Notes: a model not told the origin generated them from the letters alone. Shown: positions 23,401 through 34,705, numbered from the stretch's first letter. The stretch: 64,000 nucleotides of DNA from Paratinospora sagittata (GCA_035771175.1 CM069596.1:11427001-11491000), one strand, 5' to 3'. Translations and numbers: made by a program.

Positions 23401-24375
23401 CGCAAAGCAGTGTGTGCATTGATCCCCACTCTGTTTTTCCATAAAAAAAAAAAGATGACTGCCGCTTTCTCAAAATTCCATGCTTGATTTTGGACCCCAA
23501 CTAGGTTTTCTTTGGATGTTTGTACTTCGCCAAAAACTCCCAACTCCCTATGCAATGCATCAGATGCAAATTCATATATTTCACATATCTAATAAACTAT
23601 TCACCAAAGAAAAACCTGGTCAATACATGATTGCCCTGATTGCAGCAATGTTTTTTTTTTTTTTTCAATCAAAACATAAGAAGATTATTAGCAGAAATAA
23701 ACGGTAAAGAACCTGGTTGGCAAGAGATCCATGAACAGGAGGGGTTGCAAAAAACTTCATCTCAGAGCACAGGTTATAGCGACCAGTTTTGCAAAGATCA
23801 CATCTCCAACAGCTGATCCCAGGCTCCAGAGCTACTCGATCACCCACAACAAGAGATTTCACATCACTTCCCACTTCTTCTATAATCCCAGCACATTCAT
23901 GCCCAATTACCATCGGTTCTTTAACAACAAAATGGGCACAACTCATGGTCTGCCAAAAAAACGTTTATACAATTGGGAAAAAAGAAGGGACAAAAAATCA
24001 ATACCCATCAACAGAAATTATAGAAATCTCAATCAGGAGCAAAGATTCAATGAGTTGGATAAGAATAATTTACTTTGAGATAGTGAACATCACTTCCACA
24101 GATACCCACTGCTTTCATTCTGACCCTAACGTCATGGGGACCTGTGATTTTATATATGGAAAGAAACTCAAAAACCAGTTCTTGATATGGTCAATCACAT
24201 GGTTGTATTTAAAATTAACTGAAGAAATTAGCGAGGCAAGAAAGATATGAAATAGAATACCAAGAGGAGGGAGTTTGTAGGGCTGAATTTTAAGATTATT
24301 GACACCAACAAGCCAAGCAGCCATGTTCTCCTCTGCTTCTTCTCCTCCGCCATGAGACATTCCTCCCTTACCCAT
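20498..24375 (-). CDS. SDH: Sorbitol (L-iditol 2-) dehydrogenase, NAD-dependent, six exons
   Basis: Zinc-dependent medium-chain dehydrogenase that oxidises sorbitol and related polyols to ketoses with NAD+, thought to act in the cytosol. Coding exons on minus: 24375-24261, 24141-24074, 23949-23713, 22743-22453, 21248-21061, 20690-20498. All introns are GT-AG and phases agree, giving 363 residues plus stop, within a residue or two of other plant SDHs. The start [11 protein letters not shown] is typical. The catalytic zinc site is GICGSD (Cys53), GHE (His78, Glu79) and CEP (Glu164). Structural zinc cysteines are 108, 111, 114 and 122. The NAD-binding loop is GAGPIG (188-193), with Asp212 ending the second beta strand for adenosine ribose binding. 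No frameshift or missing residue is seen, so it appears functional. Introns hold a MITE-like insert and a SINE-like repeat. Confidence 0.95.
20838..21039. mobile_element. MITE in the last intron of SDH
   Basis: A 202-bp block with terminal inverted repeats GGCCCCGTTTGG (20838-20849) and CCAAACAGGCCC (21028-21039). GGGCCTGTTTGG ends are widespread in hAT-type plant MITEs. The arms are partly self-complementary (poly-A/T and CTGCTTTTGGA motifs). No convincing target duplication flanks it. It ends 21 bp from the SDH exon 5 donor. Confidence 0.6.
23085..23250 (-). repeat. SINE-like repeat in SDH intron 3
   Basis: Contains, on plus, CCCAGTGCACAAGACTCTTA, CATTGCGGGTTTGAGGAAAG, CAGCCTTACATCCA and TGTGACCTCCAGGTCACA. 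Together these are a degenerate form of a short repeat found in introns and flanks of many flowering-plant genes (remembered consensus with a tRNA-like B-box region, here GTGACC). Confidence 0.45.
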
Positions 24376-25373
24376 CTTCTCTATCTCTATCTCTCTAGTT
24401 CTACTGTGTATGCTTCTGCTCTACTACTGGGATTCTCTTAAAAGATCAAATAACTTTTCAAGTAGTTGAAGGATTAGGAGTTAGAGGTATTGATGAACTC
24501 TTATGGTTGATTTACATATAGATGATCTAAATCAATCACTCATACCACATAGAAAGATAATACCACTAGGAAGATGATGCTGAGGTTGCGTGGATTCTTA
24601 TCAGATTTGTTGTCTACTGATCGAAACGTGTTGATGTTCCAAATTGTAATATTTTATTTTATTTATCTCTTCTAACATAGCAGAATAATAAAAATCCTTT
24701 TATGATCTTGATTTTCTTCTCTTTCCTATTATGTTTGTCTTTATCCCACATCCTTATTTTTATGACATATAATATTAAAACTTATCATTAATTAGGGGTA
24801 ATATTAATTTTCTTTATTTAATAAGTTTTAATTATTATTTAATTATATAAAATACTAATTTTTAAATAATTAGATCTCTTTCTATTTGTGAACTTTTGTT
24901 ATCATCGTGTTCTCCTCTCTCCTATAATCTTATTTCATGGTGAATAAAACAAATTTTACACCTGCCTTAATTTATCTTTATGTTTCTCTCTATTTCATAT
25001 GATATATATAAAACTAAAATTAAGTATTAATTTATGTATTTAAACTCTAATTATCATTTGATTTATATTAAATAATTGTTTTTTAAATAATTAAAATAAA
25101 AAGCCTGTGCATCGCACAAGTACGAGAAACTTGTATTAATAGTTTGAATACATAAACTTGTATTAGCATATGTATTCAAACTTACTAAGGATTATTAATT
25201 TGTAGAGGTGTTTATTAACCCGATTATATCAAAGGTAATGCTTGAGTAACATATTTTGTTGATATTGTCTTTTAGAGTTGTTTGATCATTTTATATCACG
25301 TGTTGATGCGTGATTTGAGGTAATTTAACAAATGTCAAGAAAATGTGTTTTCAAAGTATTTTTCTATGTCAAA
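24376..25373. promoter_or_regulatory. SDH upstream region / intergenic
   Basis: The 5' leader of SDH includes an AGAGATAGAGATAGAGA microsatellite just before the ATG (about 24376-24398 on plus as CTCTATCTCTATCTCT). No strong TATA box can be assigned; a weak candidate (CTATATGTA on minus) lies near 24520. Farther out the DNA is AT-rich, with two related about 55-bp stretches (24818-24872, 25037-25095) and a 'GTGCATCGCAC' motif at about 25105 that is often seen at plant TE ends. Confidence 0.4.
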
Positions 25374-25845
25374 TAGGGTTGGGTTGGATTTAGATATTTG
25401 TAACTCAATTGATTTGAGTTGGGTCAAGGTTTTATTAAAAAATAACCAAACCAACTCAAATGAACCCGAACTAATTAAAAATGATAGTTATTACTTTACA
25501 TATATTTATCATTTTTATAACTATAGTCATTTACTTAATTAAACTACTTAAAATATTATAATAAAAATAACATGAAAGAAATCGTCTTAATAAATATTAT
25601 AATAGTCATATTTCACTTAGAAATAATTTTACAAATGACATTTAGAATTTAAAAATTAAGTAGATCATTCCGTTGTATAATTTATAAATTGAATAAACTA
25701 ACCCAACCAACTTGACTCAACTCAATTATAAGTTATTGAGTTGGTTAGGTTTAAGAGGTTTATTAATTAAGTTGGGTTGGATTAACCGACTTAATTGAGT
25801 TAGATTGGTATTTTCCCAACTAACCCATCCCGGTTAACACCCCTA
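25374..25845. mobile_element. Probable TAGGG-ended non-autonomous element, AT-rich variant
   Basis: Begins TAGGGTTGGGTTGGATT and ends GGTTAACACCCCTA, i.e. inverted ends of TAGGG type like the elements at 28377 and 45702. Internal TTGGGTTGG and CCAACTCAA motifs are inversely repeated near the two ends. No 8-bp duplication is visible, so the assignment is tentative. Confidence 0.4.
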
Positions 25846-25929
25846 TCAATCCTTTCCATCTGGTCTTCTCCAATTCACCACCTTCCCTTCCCAATCCCTA
25901 GAAGCTTTTTACAGATACTTCGAGATGTC

Positions 25930-26319
25930 CCAACACTAGCCTCACCGGACTCGGTTGGGTTCTTGCATCTCTTCAAGGTCTTATTCTCTCAACTGGCTGC
26001 GACTTTATGGGACAATTCTCAATCGGTGCAAGTGGCTAAAGCTCAAGCCATCAAGAAAGCCTTGGAGCACCTGTCTATTTTATTGAAGCTCTGAACGAAT
26101 TTCATCAAGAATGGTTGCACCACCCTGCATGGACACCTGGAGCCAATTGCACATCATATTCTTTGTTGTCTGAAAAATGCTAGTTTCTTTCAATTCAGAT
26201 TTGTCCCGCGTCTGAGGGATCAATTAGCCCATCAGTTTGCCAGATTCTCTTTTGAAAATCATGTTTTCATGTCTCTCCATGGATTGTATGCCAATTTGGC
26301 TCTCTTTCAACTTTGGTGA
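25930..26319 (+). pseudogene. RNase H-like (plant RVT_3 type) fragment
   Basis: Two adjoining frames read GLGWVLASLQGLIL (about 25945-25990) and, after a frameshift near 26030, VAKAQAIKKALEHL then a stop, ending with FRFVPRLRDQLAHQFARF at about 26195-26250. The order 'GWVL...AEAxA...V.R..N..AH.LA' is that of plant RNase H-like domains, found in L1-type LINE tails and in orphan nuclear copies. It has stops and a frameshift and is non-functional. No LINE reverse transcriptase is adjacent, so it may be an orphan domain copy. Confidence 0.5.
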
Positions 26320-26744
26320 TGATATCGATACAATATATTTCTACTTTCTGACCAAAACAAAATTAACATCTAAATCATTAATTCATAATTAAATTATTTT
26401 TAAATTAGCTTTTAATGTTAGCTTCAAAAAAGTGTGTAGCAAAGGGTGTAAGAAAGTTAAATTATCAAAACTAGGACAAAAAAAAAAAAAGAGATAAAAG
26501 ATTTCAAACAAACCAAAATATAAAAGTAGAAAAAGAACATAAACATAAATAAATAAATAAAATCCATGAAAACTAATAACCACTAAAAAAAATATAGAAA
26601 AAACTTTAATTCTTGAGGGTGCCTCAATACTAGGGCTCCCCCTAAGGGTGCCTCCAACATGTGATAGAGGTTCCCTCATGTGTTTAAGATTAGAAGTAGT
26701 GATGGGGTTTAGGATTTTCATAAGGGGAGAGCGTCCCACCTCTC
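26320..26744. other. Intergenic, no gene seen
   Basis: AT-rich, with an A-run at about 26478-26490 and a phrase near 26620-26700 ('GAGGGTGCCTC...CTAGGGCTCCCCCTAAGGGTGCCTCC') with internal repeats. No supported coding sequence. Confidence 0.4.
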
Positions 26745-28065
26745 CTACATAGGCGATGTGGTTCTAAAGGTGGAGAGAATTTCCTTTTACCGACTAGATG
26801 AGACGGTTACATGAATCTGCTTATTTCACTCCGCTCTATCAAAGCTTAAGTGGGCATTCAAATTACAAGAAGTTAAATCTTTCTTAGTTATTTTCAATCA
26901 TGTTATTTTAAGTATTCCTCTACCTCTATTCTTATTACCATGTATAAACAGGTCACTCTTTCTAAATATTGCATCTAAAGTCCCATGTTATATGTATCCA
27001 AGTCATTTTAGTTGGTTCTTTCTTATTTTATCTCCAATTAAAGTTACCCCTACCATTTCCCTAATATCCTCATTCCTAATTTTATTTTTTAAAACCTACC
27101 ATAAATCCATCTTAGCTTTTGGCATTTTTCTTTTATGAAACCAGCTTTGGACATTTCTATTACACCTAGTTTGTTAATATGTTGTATTCTAATTGCCCAA
27201 AATTTTGTTCCATATAGCATATATGACTGGCTTAATAAAAACTTTGTAAAATTTTTCTCTTAACTTCAATAGAATGCATCGATCATATAATACTCCAGAA
27301 ATACTCCTTTACTTGACTCATCTTGTTTAAACTTTATGGTTTATATTCTCACCTATTTCTCCTTTAAGTATAATGAATTTCAAATGCCTAAAATTTTCAT
27401 TTTTTGGTATATCTTGACTTTACGTTCTTTACTTTCTCTTCATTTGTATATCTACTTCTATTAAAATTACATTTAATGTATTCAGTCTTATTCTTACTAA
27501 TCTTGAACCCTTTAGAATCTAGAGACTCTCTCTAAATCTTTAGCTTAGCATTTGCTCGTGTAGTTTCATCAATTAGTACTATATCATTAGCAAATAACAT
27601 ACAACATGAAATATCTTCTTTAATATGATTAATTGATTCATCTATGACTAGCGTAAAAAGGTAGGGGCCTAGGGTAGATCTTTGGTGTTAAACTATTGAT
27701 AACTGAAAAGTCGTAAGTTTTTTCTACTATTGATTTTACAATAGTTCTTCTCCCTTTAGATATATCATTTATCATGATAATATACCTAGCTGTACTAACT
27801 CTTTTTTTCCTTAATACCCATCAAATTATATCTCTAGTTACTTTATCGTAGGCTTTCTCTAAATCAATAAAGACTAGATAAAAGTCTTTCTTCTTCTCCC
27901 TATACCTCTCCATCAACCTCCTTAATGAATAAACAGCTTTCATAATTGATCTCTCAAGCATAAATTTAAATTAATTGTTTGACATCAACGTTTCAGCTTG
28001 TACTCTATTTTCTAGTACTTTCCACCATCTATTTCTAGTACTTTCTCCTAAGAAAAATATCTTAA
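26745..28065 (-). mobile_element. RTE-type LINE, 3' part (minus), decayed
   Basis: Parallel to the copy at 37672-39200. Read on minus it gives scattered LINE reverse-transcriptase phrases: NQFKFMLERSIMKAVYSLRR (about 27980-27920), VFIDLEKAYDKV (about 27870), a degraded active-site region (about 27610-27570) and an IHV motif near the 3' end (about 26810), with many stops and frameshifts. The order and the C-terminal 'WIHVADP' signature in the related copy point to the RTE clade. It is 5' truncated at about 28065, where it meets another copy in opposite orientation. Confidence 0.6.
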
Positions 28066-28079
28066 TACATAGAGATAAA

Positions 28080-28740
28080 GATGACGAGGCGTATATAGAA
28101 TGAAATTGTAGAGAAAGTAATAAAGAATTGAAGAGAAAATATTTTGGTATCCAAATCAATTTGGATTATGCTTGGCAGATTATTTATTAAGGAGATTGAT
28201 GGTGGGGCACAAAAAACAAAAAAAAAAAGAAAAGAAATAAAGACCTTCATATGATCTTTATTGATTTTTAAAAGGCCTATAATCGAGTACCTAGAGAAAT
28301 AATATGGTGATCTTTAGAGAAAAATGAGTTGCTAATAGGTACATAGCTTGGTAAATGATACATATGATGGAACAATTAGGGATGACAATTCGGGTTATTT
28401 GGTCCGGGCCCGGCCCGGTAGGGTCGGGCCAACATTAAAAAGCCTTGGCCCAAACCCAACCCAAAAAATATATGGACCGGGCTTTAAAATTGGGCATTTG
28501 GACCGAGCTTTTGGACTACTAATAATCAAATATATATTTTAAAGTTAGATAAGTTACAATAAAATATAATTTTTAGTTAAATAATTAAATAAAATATACA
28601 AATTAAAAATATTATTTATTTAATTTATCTTAAATATGTATTAATTTATTCTAAATGAATTAGTTTATGTATGTAGTTGGATAATATATTTTAAAGTTAG
28701 ATAATTTTAGCACAACCCTTATTATAATTTAGTTAAATTC

Positions 28741-28783
<43 letters not shown>

Positions 28784-29460
28784 AATCGGCCCCAATCTTC
28801 GGGCTTCGGACCGGGTTAGTGGGTCAAGTTGGGTCTAGCCAAGTGATCCAAATTTGTCTAATAAATTTTGAGATCGGGCCGGGTCGGCCCATGTAATAGT
28901 CGGGTCAGAGTTTGGACCGGACTATTTATAGCGGGTCGGGTTAGGCCCACAGGCCTCGGGCTAAATTGTCACCCTTAGGAACAATCACCATTGTAAAAAC
29001 AACATTAGAAGAAACTAGTGAGTAGTTATCCATTAGTGTAGATTTACACCAAGGATCTATTTGTAGTCTTTATTTCTTTGTGCTACTTAATTATGGACGC
29101 ATTAACCTCTATATATTCAAGAAGATATTCTATGGTGTAAGTTATTTGTTGATGATATAATGGTGATTGGTGAAACTAAGTAAGTAGTAAATGTTAAGCT
29201 AGAGATTTAGACAGGGGCTTTAAAAGCTATAGTGTTTTAAGATTAGTAAGAGTAATAATGAATACATTAAATGTAATTTTAGGGAAAGCATAAATTCAAG
29301 GAAGAGACGGTGAATATTTAAAGCCAAAAGATACTAAGTAGTAAAAAATTTAGGTCTTTGAGATCCATTATTCATAAAAGAAAACTATTTGAGGATGTAA
29401 ATCATAGAGTTAAAGCAAGATTGATTAAATAGATGATTACTTCTGCAATATTATATGAAA
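28080..29460 (+). mobile_element. RTE-type LINE fragment (plus), interrupted by a MITE
   Basis: Phrases NQFGLCLADYLLRRLM (about 28158-28205), IFIDF.KAYNRVPRE (about 28258-28303), and after the MITE a region matching the palm domain up to YIKCNF-like residues (about 29262-29282) are those of RTE reverse transcriptase, with many stops. The MITE 28377-28977 sits between them with its 8-bp duplication. It is head-to-head with the minus-strand copy ending at about 28065. Confidence 0.55.
28377..28977. mobile_element. hAT-type MITE with perfect 8-bp target duplication
   Basis: A 601-bp element with ends TAGGGATGACAATT and AATTGTCACCCTTA (imperfect inverted repeats), flanked by GGAACAAT at 28369-28376 and 28978-28985. 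Eight-bp duplications are the hallmark of hAT transposition. Both end regions are rich in GGGTCGGGCC-type words, and the middle is AT-rich with a (TA)n microsatellite (about 28742-28776). No coding capacity. Confidence 0.85.
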
Positions 29461-29479
29461 TAAGAGGGCTCATAAAGTA

Positions 29480-29614
29480 ACTTTTAGTTGTCGGGTCGGG
29501 TCAGGATGACAAGATTTTACCAAAATCCGACACCCGACTCGATTATGTCGGGTTAATGAAAAAGCAACCCGACCACCCTGTCCTTTGGGTTTGGTTACAC
29601 CCTTAGCTAAAAGT
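29480..29614. repeat. Small GGGTCGGGT repeat with short inverted ends
   Basis: ACTTTTAG (29480-29487) and CTAAAAGT (29607-29614) bracket a block with GTCGGGTCGGGTCAGG on the left and CAACCCGACC on the right. It is compositionally like the hAT-type MITEs nearby. No target duplication is visible. Confidence 0.4.
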
Positions 29615-30000
29615 GATCTTCACGAACAAAAGACAATTTGTTACTGTAAAATTTGTTGCTAAATATCAAATTTGTTGTAGTATAACTCTAAATTTATTAA
29701 TTGACTATAAAAAGTTATATGTTATGATATATTATTTAAGTTCCTTTAAAAAGTATTTTCTTTTTCACTATTTTTTTTTATTTTTTTATGTAAATTTTTA
29801 TGACATATGTTCTTAAATCCACAAATTTTAACTTTTCTTTTTTAAGCAGTTTTTGTAATTTATAATCTATAACAATGTATTTTTCTAAAATAATTTTTAT
29901 TTAACATTTTTTGTACTATTCTCTTACAATTACTATCAAAGTATCATTGACTTCGTTCGTTATATAATCTTTAATGCCATAATATTTTTGATAATATTTT

Positions 30001-30023
30001 AATATATATATATATATATATAT
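30001..30023. repeat. (TA)n microsatellite
   Basis: About eleven AT/TA units in AT-rich intergenic DNA. Confidence 0.7.
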
Positions 30024-30127
30024 TTAAATAGTTGTGCATTGCATCGATTTTAAGCTTGTTGAAATGTATAACACATGCATATCTAATTACTATACCAATG
30101 TACTTGAATGTATAGTTGCACACTTCC

Positions 30128-30190
30128 ACATTTTGGTATTAGAATAACATTTTGGTATTAGAATAACATTTTGGTATTAGAATAACATTT
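30128..30190. repeat. Three-copy 19-bp minisatellite
   Basis: ACATTTTGGTATTAGAATA is present three times in perfect tandem, then ACATTTTCTTC. Confidence 0.85.
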
Positions 30191-30319
30191 TCTTCATAAT
30201 AACTAGTCACGTGTGTCTGAATTAAAGAGTGCATTAATTAAATTATAATCTTTGTTCTTTTTCTTCTTTTTTTGAGTTAGGAATCAACATAATTTAAGGA
30301 AATCGTAGAGTAAAAGTGA

Positions 30320-30421
30320 AAGATAATTGTAAATCCTATAATTTATGAAGGAGATATTGCTACAGTCCAGAAATAACTGTAAATCCTATAATTTAGGAGG
30401 AAGATATTGCTAGAGTTCTAA
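30320..30421. repeat. Two-copy tandem duplication (about 52 bp)
   Basis: AACTGTAAATCCTATAATTT and its variant, each followed by GAAGATATTGCTA-like sequence, occur twice in direct order. The copies differ at a few bases. Neighbouring 30430-31080 has no supported gene. Confidence 0.7.
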
Positions 30422-31854
30422 ATTAAAATACCCTTTTTCAATTTAATATCTTACGGATGTGTCAAATTTTTGTATTAACAAAAAGAAGAGCATTTTGGGT
30501 TTATTGCAAACATAACATAACCGGATCAACTATTAATGGTATATTACCATACTACCCCGATATTTAAATTTAATAAATAGTAAAACTTTAAAAAAATTAT
30601 AGACAATTTAAGGATATCTAGCACATTGTCACTTAAAGAGGTTTTGACAAGTATAAATATAGATAAATAAATAATTATATGATGATGTTAAGTAATATAT
30701 TCTTAATGGACGTGACACCGACATGGCACCAAAGTGGGGTGTGGATCACAATGTAGCGTGCACAATAACTTTAAAATTGGAATAAATGAAGAAGAAAAAG
30801 AAGACGACCCAACTAGCAAGGACCTCATTGGGGGAACCCAAGCTTAGGGAGTTTAATATATGGACAGAATCTAAACTCTTTAATTAACAATCAATGTGAT
30901 ACGATGCTTTGAAGAAAGAAAATCAACGCAAGCTGACCTTAGGCTTTGGTAGAACATTAGTTACGATCGCACAAGCTTGGTGGAATTAAAGAAGATAGAA
31001 AGAAGATGGATGCGATCATCTATCCGATTGTGTCTGTTACCCAGAGACTTCGCAACGGCCTGTGTTTACAGGAGACGAGCCAACTTGGGACTGTGTATCA
31101 CCGAAATCTGAAACAGTATAAACAGACTCGTAAGGAACACTGGTGTGGTGTCGGCCAAAGATCTTTCGATGCCTAAGTCAAGTGCTTGTTTCAATAAAAA
31201 ATCTTACAGAGGATTTAGGGTGTGTATTTTTCTTATACCTTTTGAAGAGGAATGATGGTGTTAACCTATATGGTTCATCCTTAGCACATCCCTAAAGTAT
31301 ATTTGATATAGTATATTTTGATGATCACAAACAAATTATTTTTCGGTGCTAACGAACGTTTTTCAAGAACTTATCTTTGCAACAAAGAAAAAGCAAAAAG
31401 TCAAGGAACGACTCGATCAAGGAACTCAAAACTTACATCTAACGATCAAGCTCGTTTCAACTAACGGACTTCAACAATCACATCATGATTTCAAGATCAC
31501 TTCTCTCGGACATTTCGATCAAGCTTCAAGACTACATCTCTCGATCAACGTTCAAGTCATTCAACTCCGAATTACTCTTATTGAAGATCTCATAATGAAG
31601 AGTTGGATTTAACGGTTATGAGAAAAGAGAAATACACAAAGTATTTAAGGTATATATTTCTCTAATCGTTATTGCTCAAAATATTTTTCAAAGCCATGCA
31701 TATATCATTTTCATATGTTTTTTAAATCTGCATGTTTTGATGTCTTAATTATATTTTAAGAAATTTAATACTATATATTTAATTTGAAATATACTGAGTT
31801 TTTATTCGCATTTATCGAATATTTTATCGCGAGTCAAAACTGTTTTCCTAGAAT

Positions 31855-32600
31855 CTTTTAGGACGCTAATGAAATAGCAACGCACTCCTGAACTTGTTAA
31901 GTCAGGACACTGATAGGTCATTAGGACGCTGATAACGCTCAAGGTTGAAATGAACTGATTAATCAAGACGCTTACTTGTATAGTAGCAGTCTTATATATT
32001 AGTCAACCTCTGAAGTTGCCAGGAAGCTGATCCAGCATCAGCTCACTGAAAGATTTCTTAAGTTCTTTAAAGAATGTATCTTTGAGGACGCTGATAGTTG
32101 TAAGTTGATTAAAACTATTAAGACATTTTCTGGATAGAAGCACCCTCACCTTTGGGAATTAACTTAGTAACTTTCAGGACTTTGATTGTCCTTTAGCGTG
32201 TGTGTTTTTAAATGTCTTAACTTGTAAGACGCTTACACAGTAGTAGCACCCTCATGTTATGTTTTTATCTAGTAAGACGCTCACATAACGTAGCACCCTC
32301 ATGTTTCGTTTTATGTTTTAAAAGAAGGATGCTTACTCGGATAGTAGCGCCCTCATGCACTTAATAGTTTTAAAACATAGCAGGAAGCTAATTGTGCATT
32401 AGTGCCCTCAAGGTTTAAGTCGTCTAAAGTCATAAGTAAGTCAGGACGCTTACGAGTTAGTAGCGCCCTCACTTAAGTGTTCAGCATGACACTTATACAT
32501 AGTAAGCGCCCTCAAGGAACAAAACGAAAAAATTGATATTATGTGTTAGGACACTGATTACGGAATCAGGACGCTAATTCAACTACTGTCACTGTTCGAA
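31855..32600. repeat. Minisatellite block 1 in the Copia-type LTR
   Basis: About a dozen degenerate units alternating AGGACGCT(N)A and TAGC(A/G)CCCTCA at roughly 30-60 bp spacing, upstream of the TATA box. The LTR copy at 47239 has a shorter analogous block of GTGCGCTCCTG words at 47895-47960. Confidence 0.7.
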
Positions 32601-33589
32601 TGAGTACACTACGTCAGTTTACTTTTTCAGAACAGACACTTGCACAGGGTCCTTTTCAGACCTATCAGAGATTGTCTCTAATACATGAAATAAGTTTTTC
32701 TAAAACTTTCGTTTTTCATGAAATCTGAAAAGAACCAGAATGTTAGTGAAAATCGCAATTGCTATTTTCATATAACATTCTAGTCGTTGTGTGAAAACGT
32801 TTACATTATTTGAACTTCAAATGTCTAACGACTATGTCTCACTAAGTCTATAAATACCAACACTTATGACCAAACAACTCGCCAATCACTCTGTGTTGTG
32901 CCAATACTTTTTGAAAGTTAGTCTGAGTTAAAATGAATTTCATTTTCTAATCTTTCAAAGTATTTTTACTGATACTTATACGATTTTCATACTGAACTTC
33001 AATTCTATTTTATATTTGAAAATCTGTTTTTATATTGGTATCAACTCAAATTCTCAGCACTGATTTATATCTGGTATCATTCATGCTGATGATAGAATTT
33101 GAGAATAGTTCAAGATATACAGTCGTACTTGATTTCATATCTTAAGTATTCTATTGAACTATATCAGTAGTTGAGTTAAACTACTGATCGTTGAACTAGA
33201 AGTTTTCATACATATATTCTATATCTATTTAAAAAATTGTCTGTGTCTTTGATTTACACCAGTCCTCTATTTTTAAAGTAAATATTTGTTTGATATATTT
33301 TATCTTTCGATAAAGTACTAATTTTCATATCATATCATTCATGCTTTTCAAAACTACACTTGAGCAATACCGAACATTGAAAGGTAAAGGCAGAAGGTGT
33401 ATTTCAACTTAGCATTGCCTACTTCACATTTGATATCTTTGTAATGCTATGTATTGTGCTTAATGTAAAGTGTTCTACTGCGTTAGAACCACCCAACAAC
33501 TTAGTGTTGTAATGCTGGTGTGTTTCTAGATTGAAACAATCAGGACAAGTGAAGGTAGTTCATTTAATGATTTCAGGATTGAAATCAGG

Positions 33590-34080
33590 TAGGTTATCTC
33601 TTTGCCTTTAAAAGAGAAAACGGTTAATCCTCGTCGAGTAAAAGGGTAGGTGTGTCCTTAACCTTAAAAATGATAAGTTATCTCTCAGCCCTTAAAAAAG
33701 AAATTGGTTTGTCCTCATCCCGTAAAAGGATAGGTGCATCCTCAACCTATAAGAGGATAGGTTATCTCTTAACCTATAAAAGAGAAACGGTTGTTCTTTA
33801 TCCCGCAAAAGGATCATGGTTCTTCCTTAGCCAGCAAAAAGAAGATGGGTTTCTCCTCATCCCGGAAAAAGGAAACAAGGTTCTTCCTAAGCCAGTAAAA
33901 GGAACATGGGTTTCTCTTCATCCCGAAAAAAGGAAATTGGTTCTTTCTTAGCCATTAAAAGGAACATGAGTTTTTCCTAATTCCGGAAAAAGGAAATGGT
34001 TCATCCTTAGCCCATGAAAGGATAGGTTTGCCTTTAACCTGTAAAAGGGCAGTTGTAACGGTTTGGTTCTCACCCGTAAG
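33590..34080. repeat. Minisatellite block 2 in the Copia-type LTR
   Basis: Eight to ten degenerate units of about 30 bp, each with a 'CC(C/A)(G/T)(T/A)AAAAGGA' core preceded by CTT(A/C)GCC or CATCCC, in tandem downstream of the TATA box. The related LTR at 47239-48934 keeps about three to four units at 48510-48640. One phase gives an open frame of repeating residues (33652-33951), which I regard as a by-product. Confidence 0.7.
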
Positions 34081-34705
34081 AGAATTAGTTCGTGGATTGA
34101 GTAAATCCTAATCGGGAGATTAGGTAGTGGACGTAGGCTTGGCCGAACCACTATAAATTTGTGAGTCAAACGTTTGCAATTTAGTCTGTGTTCTAATTTG
34201 CATCATATTCCAATATACTCATGTAAATCACTAAGTTATTGGAAGGTATTTTTAAAATTGACCATCGCACCCAATTCACCCCCCTCTTGGGTGGGACCAA
34301 CAGATGAGTTATTTATAGGAGAGGTCTTCTGGCCAGAATGGCTAGTTGCCCATTAGGCATGTGCCACGTGTTGATTCCTGATTGGTTGATGGTAGGCAGG
34401 ATGAGCTGTCAAGCTTATCTGCTCCGGGATTATAGGTTTCTCCATCCCAGATGAAGTAGGTCTCATCTCAAGTTGCAGATTGCAGTTTATCCCCGATTTG
34501 TTGTAGTTGTCGTGTACGTTTCTATCCCGAATACCTCTGGATCCTCTTTGTGTTGTACTAGAACACATTTACACTAGAGATCGGCCTCGGCCGACATCCG
34601 AGCTACCGGTGGTCGAACATCTCGAAAGTTTACGTCCGGTCTCTTCATGGCTCGATCGGCATGGGCCGAGCTGTCGTTCATTGGATTGTTCGACTTTCCA
34701 TCCGT

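Larger units (their letters stand above)
31259..34302 (+). mobile_element. 3-kb solo LTR, Copia (SIRE/Maximus-like)
   Basis: TGTTAACC...GACCAACA, with a near-perfect 5-bp duplication GATGG (31254-31258) / GATGA (34303-34307). It has TTTTGATGATCACAAAC near the start, TATA box TATAAATA at 32849-32856, and AATTCACCCCCCTCTTGGG near the end. This combination is characteristic of SIRE-type Copia LTRs. It is longer than usual because of two minisatellite blocks. No internal region or coding frame is present, so it is a solo LTR. Confidence 0.75.
31100..34705 (-). repeat. Gypsy LTR remnant related to Y (Y'), split by a Copia-type LTR
   Basis: 31120-31200 matches the Y LTR around 205-260 (TAAGGAACAC...GTGGTG.CGGCC...GATGCCTAAGT). 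34308-34400 matches about 325-395 (ATTTATAG...GTCTT.TGGCC.GA.TGGCTAG.TGCCCA...GTGCCACGTG). 34590-34700 has CCGAGCTGTC-type words. The LTR's left end is poorly defined and its right end looks truncated near TCCATCCG (about 34700). The inserted LTR at 31259-34302 divides it. Confidence 0.55.

Noticed and set aside
28742..28776. (TA)n run considered as a palindromic origin or terminator
   Set aside because: Simple microsatellite inside a MITE.
30985..31180. Short frame starting MDAIIYPIVSVTQRL, vaguely like the N-terminus of a coiled-coil NBS-LRR protein
   Set aside because: Too short, runs into an LTR remnant, and no NB-ARC motifs follow on either side.
31855..32600. Regularly spaced AGGACGCT words considered as a CRISPR-like array
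   Set aside because: Units are degenerate, spacers are not unique or constant in length, and the context is a plant LTR.
33652..33951. 99-codon open frame with repeating residues
   Set aside because: It is the translation of the about 30-bp minisatellite in the Copia-type LTR. The repeat length keeps the frame open and nothing else supports coding.
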